A DNA stretch of 64,000 nt from Symmetrospora coprosmae (Eukaryota > Basidiomycota > Cystobasidiomycetes > Symmetrosporaceae), in contig VUYT01000045.1 in assembly GCA_008802785.1 (NCBI GenBank), positions 1 to 64,000 of the forward strand. The letters run 5' to 3'. The notes below the pieces were generated by a model. That model was not told the DNA's origin, searched no databases, and was given only the letters and a program-made list of their open reading frames with translations. The position numbers were made by a program, and so were the translations under genes. Of this stretch, positions 47,404 to 60,079 are shown one piece after another (position 1 is the first letter of the stretch; each line of letters starts with the position of its first letter).

Positions 47404-49108
47404 CGTAGCAGTCGCGGTTTCGTGGCTGCTGTTGATGTGTGTCGTAAGCAGCGTCTTCGAAATTTGGGAGACTCTGCAGCTGCAAGTCGCAGCCGTGCTC
47501 GTGCGCTGATCGGGTCCGATAGGGGTAAGGGGGTGGCGATTGCGGGCCTGGCGAAGGGAGGGGAAGGAGGGTCTGAGGGGTAGGCAGATCTGACTGCTAT
47601 TATCGAAGCTGCTGTACCATTGGTCTCGTCATGCTCTCAATGGGTAATGGACAAGTTTCTGTGACTTTCAAGCCAGTTTTGCGGTCGCTGCACGTGCTAC
47701 GAGCGATCCTGCATGCAAGCTCTTTGGCGGCCCAGGTGCGCCAGTAAACGTAGACCAAAGGCCCGAGAATTGTGCAGGTCGAGAGCGTGTGCGAGCAGCT
47801 CCACGGCACCGGATTATAAACGTCTAGTGACGTGATGTGGCGATGAAACGATGGCCCGGTTAACTCAGGTTTGTCTTCGGTACAATTTCTTGCTCGCATC
47901 GAGAAGACAAGTCTAACGATGCTGTTGTGCTCTATGTTACAGTTGGTAGAGTATCTGACTTTTACGTCCACCCTACGGGGTTACGGAGGTTGATCAGATT
48001 GCCGCGGGGTAAGTGAAACCTTCGTTGTCCTTATGTTATCTCTCGAGCCCGTCTAACAGGTACCTTCCTCTCCACCCAATCAGTTCGAGCCCCGCATTGG
48101 GCTAATTTTTGCTCTACGTGACATGATCCGATGTTGGGCGTCTTGGTCCGACGGTTGGGCGACTCTGCGGACCTTCCGGCTCAGAGAGCGTTCCGGTCTC
48201 CGCCCAAGGTAGCTTTTTGCCACTCCGAGGAGCTCATCCTGCAGTACCGACTCATGAGCGCAGGCTGACGTAGTTTCTAGTCCGCCCCAGCCAGTAGCTG
48301 CCGAGATCTTCCAAGTCAAAGTCCGTCAACATGGTAGCCATCATGCGGGACTATCGAGCCGGCGCAAGGGACTAACTCTTGCTGGAAATCCGTCCAGCAT
48401 GTATGACACTTGCTCCTCACCTCCTGCGGAGGTTTCTTGATCTTTACTATTGCGGCCGACATTTGAGTCCGAGCACCCCCTTCAGGCCCGCTTGAGCCGT
48501 CGACCGCCCCGCAACAAGGGAAAGCTAGCTTCTCAGATCGTCAGACTGTGGTAGTACATCGAGGAGTGCGTCACGTAGCATCTGTGACTATAAAATCAAG
48601 AACAAGTCATATTTTATGTCCCCTATTGAAGCCATCAGTGCCGCGTCCCCACTGACTCACGAGCAGATGCTATACCTTCAATCCACGCCGAATGATCTCG
48701 CGGATCTCATCGGATGGTTCAGATAGCTCTAGCAACTCCATCAGCTCACCGCGTCTACCCTTCTGCAATCCGACTCGATAGTCTTCGCAGCCGCCTGAAA
48801 TTCGCCACCGTGACCCGTACAGATCACGTGGAAGGTGGAGAAGGAGGGCCTGAACCGATTCGCTGGTAAGGCCGGCGAGCCGGCCATACCCGAACCACTT
48901 CAGAGCGTCAGTCGTCTCTATCACGCAAGACCCTTCATGTCGTTGACGTTGCGCAGCTCGCTCGCTTGAGCATGCAACCCCTGTCACGCTGGCCCCGTCA
49001 GCGGCTACGGGAGCCACGCGGAGAGAATCCCGCCGGCCGACTTCGCGAGCTTTTCTAGGACAAAGATCCGGCTAACTCGTCTCTCCTTCACTCGGACCAG
49101 CATCAAAG
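47404..49108. other. Gene-poor spacer
   Basis: 1.7 kb upstream of Utp20 and of the carboxylesterase, so it holds both promoters. Composition looks less GC-rich than its surroundings. A hairpin (CCCAAT..ATTGGG) occurs near 48078-48102 around GTTCGAGCC, which resembles a tRNA B-box but lacks a cloverleaf. An unassigned open frame is listed separately at 48670-49017. No mobile element is recognisable. Confidence 0.5.
48670..49017 (-). CDS. Unrecognised open frame, possibly a small gene or gene remnant
   Basis: A minus-strand frame of 115 residues with fairly protein-like composition, including ALKWFGYGRLAGLTSESVQ and a charged helical C-terminus ending EIREIIRRGLKV. I do not recognise a family. 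It has no visible introns and lies alone in a gene-poor stretch, within 100 bp of the carboxylesterase start on the other strand. It could be a young gene, a relic, or chance. Confidence 0.25.
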   Translation of the reverse strand: MAPVAADGASVTGVACSSERAAQRQRHEGSCVIETTDALKWFGYGRLAGLTSESVQALLLHLPRDLYGSRWRISGGCEDYRVGLQKGRRGELMELLELSEPSDEIREIIRRGLKV

Positions 49109-51715
49109 ATGATCTCGCTTCTGCTGGCGCTCGCAGCTACGCCTGCACTGGCGCAGCGCATCCTGTACCAGAACGACCTCTCCCTCAACTCCAATGCGAC
49201 CTCCGCGATCCTCCTTCCCGAATCGGTAACCGGAACCGAGGCGGCCTCCGCTTGCGAGGCCTACAACGAGCAGCCACTCGCGTCGGTCACTGCGGACCTG
49301 CAGGATCAGCTCAACTACCTCGTCTTCCGAGGCGAGCTCACCAACTCGTCCCGCATTCATGTTGGTGGCGGATCGGCCTCTCCGGCTCTCCGCTTTGCTC
49401 GCAGGCAGACAGCCAGCTGCCAGGCGTACAGCGTGGGCAATGTCACGACTGACGCAATCGACTGTGCTACAACTGGAGTGAGCGACAGAAACGAGCGAAA
49501 GCCTTTCCGCATACTGACACGCAGCCCGTCGCAGCCGGTCCTATGCACCAACTCGGCGCCTCCGACTGAATACGGTCTGACAGGATCGCCGACCCACGCC
49601 GCTGGGTCCGAAGTATCTGCAGGGTCGTCCTCTGCAAGCTTCCAGGGATACCGAGATGCCCGATCCTTCAGGTTCCTGGGCGTCCCCTTCGCGCAGCCGC
49701 CGACTGGCGACCTCCGCTTTGCAGGAGCTCAGCCTTACTCCGGAGGCTACTCGAACTACAGCGCATTGTCATTGAAGAGCGGGTGCATTCAAGAGCGATC
49801 CAGCCTCTCGTCCGGCAACACGACCGAGTTCTCGGAGGACTGCCTCTACCTGAATATTTTCACTCCAGTCCTCTCCGGCTCGGGCAACGCGAGTCTCCCT
49901 GTCGCTTTCTGGATCTACGGAGGCGCTTTCGTGAGTCTCGTTGCCGTCGACTCGTTTCTGTCGTCCAGAGCCGGCGCTCCTGCTGACCCAGCGTCCATCA
50001 CAGACAAGCGGCAACAACGCCGTTCCCGAGTACGTATAGTTCATACTCATCTCGCCTTGACAGGTTACTCACATGCAACCCACAGGTACGATGGCGGGAA
50101 CATGGCCTCTCGAGGCGATGTGGTCGTGGTCACTACCAACTACCGTCTCGGGGCGCTCGGCAACATGGCCAGCGCCGCACTGAATGGCTCTCAGGGCATC
50201 AGTAAGCTGCAGTGCGCGGACATACCAATACCTCCTTCTGACATCCCCTTCTGCAGCCGACCAAATCGAGGCTCTTCGATGGGTCCAGCAGCACATTAGC
50301 GCTTTCGGAGGTAATGCCGATGAGGTGACCATCTTTGGAGAGTCGGCTGGAGCCCAGAGCGTGCTTGCCCTTATGAGCTCGACGCCAGCAAGCGGTCTCT
50401 TTGCGCGAGCTATCTCTCAGTCGGCGCCGTGGAACCCCTTCTTCAATCGGGAGGTTTACACCAATGGCATCTACCCGGCTCTGCTCAACGCAACGAGTTG
50501 TGCCGGAAACGCCGACGATGCATCTCAGCTCGCTTGCCTGCGCGCACTGCCTGCCGAGACGTTCATCTCTAATTCGACACAGGATGCTGTGAATGCTGGC
50601 TCTGCTGCAGCCCAGCGCGCGTACTCGCAAGCACCGCTGCTCATTGCGACTGTCGAGCCATATCTTCCGGTCGTCGGCACGGGTGTTGTCGATGGCATCC
50701 CGAACAATCTCATCCGCGAAGGCAGACTGCCAGCTGCAGGCATCCCCTTCATGGTCGGAAACGTCAAGAACGAAGGAGTGAGTTGCACTCTCTTGTCTAT
50801 TTCTTACGGACAGCCTCTATGTGTGCTGATTGATGTCACCCGCAGACGCTCTTCGTCGACAGCGTTCCTCAGCTCATGAACCCAGTCCCGGCCCTACCAT
50901 CCCTCCTCGACATATTGCTCTCTTCATCTTTCGACAACGACACCGCGGCTGCCATTCAAGCCTACGATACCACCCTGTTCGCCTTCAACACGAGCAACCC
51001 GGATGCTCTACGCACTCTTGCAGCAGAGCTTGTCACGCTAGACACCTGGCAGTGTCCGCTGCAGCAGGTACTCAACGTGTCGAACCAACAGAGCACATTC
51101 TCCTCCCTCTACTCCTTCCGATTCGACCGCGGCATGTCGCAGTCCCAGGCTACCATCGCGCTGCCTCAGTCATGCTCGGCTGAAAGCGTTTCAGGTGTCG
51201 ACCGAGTCTGCCACTCGGAGGACGGTGGGTTACTTGCTCGCCTGCATGCACTCGCGCCCACCGCTGACGATATCGTCCCGCTCTGCTCGTATCTCCTCTG
51301 TTCTCAGTTCCCGTAAGTGGAGGGAGGTGTCTGCGGAATACCGGGCGAGATGTGACGCTGACGTCGATTGCGCCCGCAGATTGTCTTTGGAACCAACAAC
51401 ATTCGCGGGGATCTAACACCTTTCGATGCCGACGGAGGACTGCAGTTCTCGCAGTACGTTCAGGACGTCTGGACCTCTTTCATCCGCACCGGCAACCCGC
51501 AGCCATCCGCCGACTACCTTCGAGCACGCGGAGAGGCGTACAGCACCACCCTCGAGTACTCTCAGGCTACTCCCTTTAACGCGTATACCGGCCCGGACAG
51601 CCAGACAGCCATCCACATTCTCAACACTCCCCCTGGCAACTCTGGTCCGGCATACGCTCCGGAGTGTCAGGTATTGCAGAACGCAGGGTTCCTCTACCAG
51701 AATGTGCAGGCTTGA
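49109..51715 (+). CDS. Secreted type-B carboxylesterase
   Basis: Eight exons (49109-49477, 49535-49930, 50004-50029, 50086-50201, 50257-50777, 50846-51224, 51308-51312, 51380-51715) give 715 residues. The start [16 protein letters not shown] is a signal peptide. The alpha/beta-hydrolase core begins at [17 protein letters not shown]; the nucleophile Ser332 is in FGESAG, the probable acid Glu475 in NEGT, and the catalytic His599 in [17 protein letters not shown] and [11 protein letters not shown] are further family marks. The first 170 residues, with Cys pairs and several N-glycosylation sites (NNT, NSS, NVT), precede the usual start of the core. Exons 3 and 7 are 26 and 5 nt; the latter (TTCCC) joins SED to IVFGTNN and is required by frame. 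Such enzymes hydrolyse esters of lipids or plant polymers outside the cell; the substrate is unknown. Confidence 0.88.
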
Positions 51716-52231
51716 GGGTATTTGGGGATCTTGCGGACACGAATTGAGGGAAAGAACAGGGAAGGCGATTGACTACAAGCTCACAGGGGTGCACCTCAAA
51801 AGCGCATCGAGGTGCGTCCAACGAGGTGCGCGCTGCCTTGTAATTGGACAATCGCAATGGACAGTTTGCCGTGTATCTAGCGCAGCCAGCTCTTCTCTAC
51901 TGAAGAGCAACATATTGCATACAGAGGAGCTGAAGTGTCGATTTTTCGCGTTGGTCGCTGTCGGTCGCTCCTGAGTGCCGTTGCAGTCGCGTGGTCCAGT
52001 TCCGTACGACCCATCCGCCATCACAGCTTTCAGTCTTCAGTACCCACATAGCCTGAGCTCAGGCATCATCCACTGCTCGACAGCAGTCATCCAGCTGTTG
52101 CGGTGTCGTGCACTCGCTTGTATCCACGAGCGTCCGACCCCCTGGCTGCAGGCAGCTCCGCACTCTCCGTGTTTGCAGCAGAGAGAGGAGACAGGAGAGA
52201 AGGACGACAGTGAAGAGGGGGAGGCAGTCAG
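51716..52231. other. Intergenic region
   Basis: 516 bp between the carboxylesterase and the Rax2-like gene, both on the plus strand. I see nothing beyond presumed 3' end and promoter. Confidence 0.55.
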
Positions 52232-55200
52232 ATGAGAAGTCGCACGAGAGCAGGAGGATGCTCATCTCGTAGCAGACAGTGCTGTCGGGGAGGAGGGATT
52301 GCGACGACGACGACGGCGGTCACCCTCCTCGTCGCGGTCGCGTCTCTCGTGACTTCGTCGGCGGCCCAGCAGAACAACAATGGCAACATCCCCCGAATCG
52401 ACTACGATGCACTCGGATCTGTCGGAGTAGTCGGCTCATTCGCTGCTCTCGAGCTGTACGACCCAGCGTCGAGCTACGTTGCGCCCTTGACCGGCAGCGC
52501 GAACGCCGCCAGCTTGCTGTCACTCAACATCTCTGGCTACCCGCAGAGACTGGGCAGCGTTGACGGGCAGATCCTGGCAATCGCAGAGTGCGGTAGCGAG
52601 GGAGGGCTATACTTTGGCGGGAATTTCAGCAGGGTGGACGGCGCGCTGGACGCCCGTAACATCGGCGTCTACTTTCCTGCCAACAACACGGTCGCCACAC
52701 TCGCGCAGGGCCTGGACGGACCCGTCTCTGCGCTGACATGCGACTCGGTCACGGCCACCCTACACGTCGGAGGAAGCTTTAATCGTCCCGTAGGCACTGG
52801 CCCTGCGTTTAGAGGCGCAGTCGCGAGCTGGTCCATCGCCGACACCAGCTGGAATCCGTTGGGATTCGGGGGATTCGCTGGCGATGGCGTGGACATCAAG
52901 TCAATTACCGTTACACCCCAGAACTCGCTGCTCTTTGCAGGGCAATTCGACACGTATTGGCAGAACGAGGTTGCCGGCGATGGTAGCAGCAATGTAACGG
53001 TGACCACTCTCGCCAACGGAACGGTCAGCATATCGACGACGAATTCGTCCCTCCTCTCGGAAGACGGGTCAGTTGTCAATGTGACCCCGTCGCTCGGCTC
53101 TTCTCTTGTGCCCATCTCCCTGGCAACAGCCGAGATCTCATCTTCAGCCTCAAGCGCCCGGCCTCTCTATTCCGACGCGGCTAGCGTCTTCTGCCCGAGT
53201 GGGAATGACGGGGAGGCGGACTCAACTTGGCTTGCAGAGGATGGCAACATTGCTCGCATCACTGCCAGAATCTTTGCACCACTGGAGGTCGGCGGATTCC
53301 GACTGGGCAACACAAATGTGGAAGGCAGAGGCACACGGACGTTCAGGTGATTTCGCTGTGACCAGTAGCCAAGGTGTTAGTCATCTCGCGCTGACCTCAT
53401 ATCGTTGGCAGCATCACGGCTATTCCGAGCAACGAGCTCCTTACCCTCTCATACAGGACCGACCCGACCTCAGCCTCTTCGCCCACAACGACCTGCTCCT
53501 CCTCCTGCCCACTCGGGCACTCCGCATCCGTGCCCTACGAGGACTTCCTTATTGCGTCGACTAGCGGAGCGACTACCATCACTGGCTTCCAGCTCACAGT
53601 CTCGTCTTACTACGGCGATTCGGCCGGCCTGCATCTGGTGCAACTGCTCTCGGCCGGTTCGATCTCGTATGCTATCGACGGTCAGAATCGCGGGTACGGG
53701 CAAGGCGTCTGCGCATCGGGGCCATATGCTGTCTACGGGCGATCCTCATCGGTACACACGCCAACGGAGAATATCCCATGGGACCACACGGAGGTCGCCT
53801 CGTCAACGGTCTCGGGAACTAGCGAAGGAGTGCTTTGTGCCGCTACCCCCGTCGACACCGATCCAGCATTGGCGCCCGAAGCAACCTGGTACCCCTACAT
53901 CGGGCAAGATGGCACATACGAGCTGTTCTACTTCACCCCGGCCTGCGCCTTTGATGCCACCTGCGGCCAGCGGGGCTTTGTCGACGTGACCGTCGAGATT
54001 ACTGGCGCAGACGGCGTGCGCAGCTCTATTACGACCGTCAATCAAGAAGTGACGCTCGACACGCGGACATCGGTCTACAATGGTGCCATCGCGCCCATCG
54101 GCAAGAATGAGCAAGTGAAGGTTACGATGAAGCTCTCTTCTCGAGGACGGGCTACGCTCGCACCGGGCCGAGGCGACAAATACTACCTCATTGCCGACAA
54201 GGTCATCGTCATCGCCAGGAACACGGACGGCAATGGTTCAACCCAGGTGAAGGTCGGAACGGGCATGAACGCCGTGAACGTCTCGACTGCCGACAACACT
54301 CACAGCATTCGCTACACCCGGGGGTATGGCTTGTGGGAATGGATGCCCTCGGACGGCATGACAGGCAGCCCGACACTGGACACCGCATCGACCGCCCCGC
54401 AAGCTATTCAGAGCTTGTCATCTGCGACTAGTCTGGACCAGCTCAGCTTCAACCTGGGCCCAGCCTCCAGCATCGACCACGTCACGTTTTCCGAAGACGG
54501 CGCGTTTGTCTTCCTCGGCGGGGACTTCAACTACTCCGACTCGGGCACGACCGCAAGGTCTATTCTCGGAGTCGCTTCTGGCACAATGGGCCTAGTCAGC
54601 TCGCCTCAGGGTGGTCTGAACGGGCCCGTGACAGGATTGGCGGTCTCTGGAGGCTGGCTGTACGTGGTCGGCAATTTCAGCGCTTCAGGAGACGGCTCTA
54701 TCACCGACCTGGCCGGCAAGGCGAGGTACCAATACGCGTCTCTCGCTGCCAGATGGCAGGCCGTCCCGGGTTTAGCTTCCGCCTCATCCCAGGCCAGCAC
54801 GGTGTCCAAGCTGGGCGAGACCCTCCTCTTCACATATGCCAACCATGCGCCCGAGCTGTGGGATACCCTCAACGAAACATCACTTACGAGCGAAGGTGCC
54901 TTCGTCATCGGGTCCTTCGACGCTTCCGCTGTAGCAGACAACGACACGGTCATCTATCTCGGTGGTGGCGTATCCTCTCTGAATCGATTTCGGAGCAGCG
55001 GTCTGGGAATGCTTTCGTCAGAAGGGATCAAGCCTGCCAGCTTTGGACTCGATCACGGCGCGGACGCGGAACAGAGGAGCACGGTGACACCATCAGCTGC
55101 TGGCCTGACAGGAACTAGTCCTGCCCAAGCGAGCGGACTCTCCCTCATCAAGAACCGCCTGAGGAAGAGGCAGGCAGCCCCACCGGCGACTGCGGTGCCG

Positions 55201-56947
55201 ACATCACTGCCTACACTGGCTGGTGTCGCAGCGGGGACCCCTCAGGTCCTCGCTGGTGCAATCTGGCAGAACTCGACGACGAATGAGCATGTCACCATTC
55301 TTGGCGGCAGCTTCACCTCGTTGGACGGAGGCGTACAGAACCTAGGCGTCCTTCAGGCGGATGGTACACTTGGCTCACTTGGCACGCAGCCGGTGACCGG
55401 AGTTGTTAGATCCCTCAAAGTCGTCGGACATATCCTCTGGGTCGGAGGCGATTTCGCCATCGCTTCGACCGCTTTGTCAGCGTTGGCTGCCTACGACTTG
55501 GCAAGCGGAACTTGGCAAGACTCTGCGCAGATCACGGCTGCATCCGGCTCGCCGATTGTCACGGCCTTTGGCAACCGCAGTGGCAGGCTCCTCGTGGCTG
55601 GTCAGTTCAGCAGCATTGGTGGCGTGGCATGCAGCAGTGTTTGCGAGCTGGACACCGAGACGAAGCAGTGGACAGGCTACGGCGAGGGTGTGAACGGGAT
55701 CGTATCACAGATGGCCGTTATGGAGGTAAGGGTGCTACCGATGTCGATGAGGTTTCGAGCGGATGTCTGACGCACGCACGCATCCCGCAGAGCACGCTTC
55801 TTATCGCCGGCTCCTTCGTGGCCAACAACACTTCTTTCTATCTCGACTCTTGGAACTACGATACTTCAAGCTGGTCCCCCATCATGTCCGACTCCCTGTC
55901 TGGTCCTGCACTTGCCATCAGCGCAGATTCCGAAAGCAACGTCTTTGTGTCGGGCGTGGTGAGCGACAATAGCGACACTACTTACCTTACCCGCTGGAAT
56001 GGCGAGCAATGGTCAGCAGTCCCGACAGATGCTCGCGACTCTCATCCGCTCGACCAGCAGACCTCGGCCATTCAGCAAATGGTTGTCGTCCCTCTAACAA
56101 CCGAACAGCCCCGGAACAGCATCTTTCCCTCGACAGACAGGGGCCTTCTCGTGTCGGGCATCATCAGCCTCGCCAATTTTGGTGTGGTGTCATCTGCGCT
56201 CTTCGACGGAACAAGCTGGCATCCGTATCTGCTGGCGTCTGGAGCTTCAGGCGAGCCGGGTGCGGTCTCAAGCTTCTTCTATTCGGCCGAGAATGTCAAG
56301 TTCGGGGGACATCGTGAGTAGTCCGACCAGGAAGTGCAGCGCGGGCTCGCTATGAGCTGACTGTCCATGTCGCTGCTTTAGACCACCTCGCTGTCGGCAT
56401 CGTCATTCTCATCTCCATTGCCATCTCGCTCGGTATCATCTTCCTCTGCGTCCTGATTGCGCTCATCATCACGCTCAGCACGCGGCACGAAGAGTCACAG
56501 CCGTACCCTATCGTCATCCCGCATTACGACAACACAGACTGGGCCGCGAAGGAGGCAACCTCGCCAACGCCGCTTATGACAAGCGAAAAGGGCAAAGAAC
56601 GGAATGTGCCAATGCTCGAGACGCTGGGCGCAGCGACAGCGGCCATCTCGTCTGGACACCCAGACGGCATCTACTCGGCCACGCGCGAGCGCCACGAGAC
56701 GCAGTCATCCCGAGGTGCCCAGACGTCGAGCGAGGGCGAGTCCATCTACGACGATGTCGAAGAGGGCGACGATTCGCTGCCCCTGCGCGGAGTTCGGTAC
56801 AGCTTTGATGCCGAGCGCGAAGAAGAGCTCAGCATCAGCACGGCCGACATGGTCGAGGTGGTGGATGACGCAGACGAGCACTGGCACATTGTTCGAAGGC
56901 TGCGGGATGGCCGGCAAGGACTGGTGCCGAGCGCCTTCCTTACTTAG
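52232..56947 (+). CDS. Rax2-like cortical polarity protein with C-terminal SH3 domain
   Basis: Four exons (52232-53346, 53412-55725, 55791-56313, 56382-56947) give 1505 residues. A hydrophobic segment near 27-47 (TAVTLLVAVASLVTSSAAQ) is a signal peptide. The large ectodomain has Rax2-type repeats (GGLYFGGNFS, LHVGGSFN, LLFAGQFD, VFLGGDFNY, LYVVGNFS, TILGGSFTS, LWVGGDFA), many Asn-glycosylation sites, and ends at one transmembrane helix (about 1321-1346). Rax2 is a landmark of cell poles and hyphal tips that partners Rax1. The cytoplasmic tail of about 160 residues ends in an SH3 fold: VRYSFDAEREEEL, acidic loop, HWHIVRR, and VPSAFL (1452-1505). The membrane helix and SH3 domain share one exon, so the fusion is not a splice artefact. 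Confidence 0.85.
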
Positions 56948-57309
56948 GAAACGCAACTCCAATAGGATGGAAAATGGCGCCGCAGGCGGCTGCGCCGACA
57001 TGCTTGCTGCATTGTGCTTGAGGTTATCTCAGTATCAGAATCGGGTTGTTGTCATCACATATTCACGTATTTTCGCCGTCCGTAGTTTCACCTTCCGTCT
57101 CTCGCACCTCACCGCGTCTTATCTACGTTTACGCTCTCGTTAATGCCTCCTTCCCAGCATTGTCTGGTGACGATGTCAGCCCTCCACCTCTCACGTTCAT
57201 CCTGGTAGCAGTCTCTTCGCAAGATGCAGTTCATTTGTGCCTTTCGAATAGCTCGAAGTTGTAGCTAGTTTCTCTTCTCGTCAATTTTCGTGAACCATTT
57301 TCATTACGG
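56948..57309. other. Convergent intergenic region
   Basis: 362 bp between the Rax2-like and Mmc1-like stop codons. Comparatively T-rich on the plus strand, in keeping with 3' untranslated sequence. Nothing else seen. Confidence 0.55.
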
Positions 57310-60079
57310 TCAGGCGGATATCCGCTTGTGGTATGTCCGCAGGTCTGCCTCCAATCGCTTCAGGCCATCCTCCCGTATCTTGAGCTGCTGCCTGAGCAGC
57401 TTGCGCGCGACATCCGGCTTCTTGAAGACCTGCTTGTCTAGTACGCTCCTTGCGTTCTCTTGCAAGTCGTAGCTGAGGCCTTCCTGCGCGCGCTTCCAGT
57501 CCGTCCAGAACTTTGCCTTTGCCTTCTTCCAGGCGCCCTGCAGCCGCCAGCCAGCCAGGACGGTGCCGAGCAATCCGACGCCAACTGCCGTGGGCAGATC
57601 CGTCGCCAGCTCTGGCATGGGCGTCTGCGCAAGAAAGACGCTGATGGCGGTGCTTCCGCCCGCTACTCCATAGAACTGTACGACTGCGCTCTGTGCGCGC
57701 AGCTGAAGCTTCTCAATGGGCCCGCCCGCAGCGCACAGCTGGGCTTTCCGGGACGTGATCGGAAGCGTGAGTGACGTCTGTCGAAGGTTGAGTGGAGACG
57801 GATGGGCAGGCGGAGGAAAGCCGAATTGAGTAGTCGGGGAGAGGGAGGAGAGCGTATTCTGCACCGTCGCGGAGTAAAGCGACAGACTGTCCTTCGGCCG
57901 GGGCGAGAAAGGTTGTGGCGACTGGAAGAAACTGTCAATATAGGCTGAGAGCGCCAGGGACCGTTCGGAAAGCCGCCCAGTCTCGAAAATGAGCTGCGTT
58001 CGCACGTTCTCAGCATGTCAGAGTCTTCTGTGTTGTCATTCAGCTCACAGCTGCCCACCTTCCGCTCCAGATCGCCAAAATAGCCAGCGAGGCCGTTGCT
58101 GAGATCTGTTGCGATGTCGTCCGCGCGACCAAACGGCAGCTTGTGCCACCGCAGCCTTTTCGCCTCGAGAGCCTTCTCCACATCTTTTCGCCCGTCCTCA
58201 AGTAGCTGCACGTCCTCCACTTCCTGGGTTCCCATGGCATCCACAGCATTTCCAGGTACACTATTGGCTTCTGTCTTCTGTGCCGCATTGTCGACTTGCT
58301 TTTTTGCCGCGCTGTGCGTCTGGCCCTCCGCTTTTGCCGGATTGTCGGTAACGAGCAGCTCGAGGTCGAGCTTTCCGAGATCGGTGAAGCCGAGCTCGAT
58401 CTCCGAGTGTCGCTTGTCTCGCGCCGCGCGAAGGTCGAGCTGGCCGAGCTGCGCGCTGGCCGAGAAGAGGAAAGTGCGCGTCTCTGCGAGCGAGGACGAG
58501 AGCGACAGAAGCAGGTCTGCAGCAGTGTGGGCCGCCGTCTCGACCTGGATTTGCGATCCGGCTGCAGTAGGTTGGGAACCACGCGCCTGCTCGGAATGAG
58601 GCTGGCAAAGGCCCTCGAGGACTTCGCGCAACTGCGGAATACCGGACCGCAGCAGGAGGGATGAGAAGTCGCTCTGAATTGTTGATTCACCTTGCCGGAA
58701 GATCTCATTTGCTTGAATAGCAGCTGCGGCATCGAGGACCATGCGCTTTACTGGCGGTGAGATGGCCTGCTTGTCTACGTGCCCGCTGGCTGGATCAGCG
58801 CGACCTCGCGCTCCTTCAGACGCAGGAACCAGCAGCTTGCTCAGCGGCGGTACCTCCTTAGGCGACTGTGCGAAGATGACGTTGGGTTTGCGTGTGAGGC
58901 GCGCCAGGTCTGCCCGCTGCGTGGGCGGTGAAAGGGCAATGACGATGTCGGCCTTCAGGAGCTCTGTCCAGGACTGCGATCCGAGATGGGACCCTGGGCC
59001 GCTCGGTAGTACAAGCTCAACCACTTCCGCATTGAGCTCGCTAAGCCACTGCGAGGGGATCTGCACGTCTCCAGAGCTTCCTCCGGTGCTTGACGGCCCG
59101 GAGCGGATGCGCGTTGGACTTGGTAGCGCAGACGTAGATGGGCCGGTAGTCAAGGCTGACCGTCGGACATCGGCTGCCCGTCTTTGCAGTAGGTCATAGG
59201 CGCGCGTGTCTGTCGCTAACGGATCTTCCAGCAGCGCAAAGGTGAACTCCGCCAGCTCTTCGTGTGATGTGCCCAAGACTGGATGTACGACGAGGCAATA
59301 ATATCAGCATGCTGAGCGCGGAGTGGTCGAGTCCTTGAACGAAGCTCACCTGTTATGCGCGTCGTCTTGCTACCGCTTGCGACTCTATTCAAGCTTGCTA
59401 TGCTTTCGTCGAGGCGTTGCAACCATGCTTCCTCCTCCTCCCTGCCACCTTGGTAGGCGGGGAAGGCAATGTGCCGAACGGGCAGCGATGACGGCCCAGG
59501 CTCGGTTGTTGATACTGCCTCGTTGTTCGCGCGGTGCGCCTGCAAGCCTGTACTTTCGAGCAGCAGTGTCCGCAGGTCGGCCAGGGTTCGCGCGAGCTCT
59601 TCGGGACGTGACAGCTTCGGGACGGAGGGCGGCGGCGGTGATGAGGACAATGCAGGATCTGAAGCAGCGGACGTTGTGCCAGAGGGGGAGTTCGTCGATG
59701 ATCTTGCAGGTACGAGCTGCGGACGGCCATCGGAGCGGTCCGTCCCTGAGCTGGCTGCTTGCCGGCCGCTGGTACTATGCAGCTGCCGGCGGCTCGCAGA
59801 CTGGAGGAACCGGACTGATGCTGCGTTCGTGGTGCTGGATGGATGTACTCGTGGTGGCTGTTCCCTCCTATTGCTGCTGCTGCTGCTCCTCCGCACACCA
59901 GCTTGCTGTATGCTCCTCCGCCCCGCTGCTACGCCCAGGCTGCTGCCAGGCGTGCGCGCGCACGTCGACAGGGCAGACATGCCGCTCATGGCAGAGATAT
60001 GGCTTCGAAAAACAGACGCGGATGTATGCGCTTGTTCAGAAGCGAAAGGCCACAACCGCCTGCAGTTTGCAGCTAACAT
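57310..60079 (-). CDS. Mmc1-like mitochondrial protein (degenerate dynamin-type GTPase)
   Basis: Three exons on the minus strand (59350-60079, 58059-59278, 57310-58008) give 882 residues. The first 120 residues are Arg/Ser-rich, without many acids, and can serve as a mitochondrial presequence. Near 240 comes RITVLGTSHEELAEF then LLEDPL, resembling the first strand and loop of a GTPase that lacks the P-loop GxxxxGKS; a later strand KADIVIALSP may match the switch region. Helical segments follow, with two weakly hydrophobic stretches near 765-815 and a charged coiled-coil tail LLRQQLKIREDGLKRLEADL. The C-terminal WKKAKAKFWTDWKRAQEGL block suggests the fungal Mmc1 family, a pseudoenzyme of the inner membrane linked to MICOS and crista shape. 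The family match is by pattern recall and moderate. Confidence 0.6.

Noticed and set aside
47930-48000. tRNA-Lys-like stretch (CAGTTGGTAGAG..CTTTTA)
   Set aside because: The D-arm and anticodon-like segment are suggestive, but the anticodon stem does not pair and there is no T-arm with GGTTCGA, so a tRNA gene is not supported.
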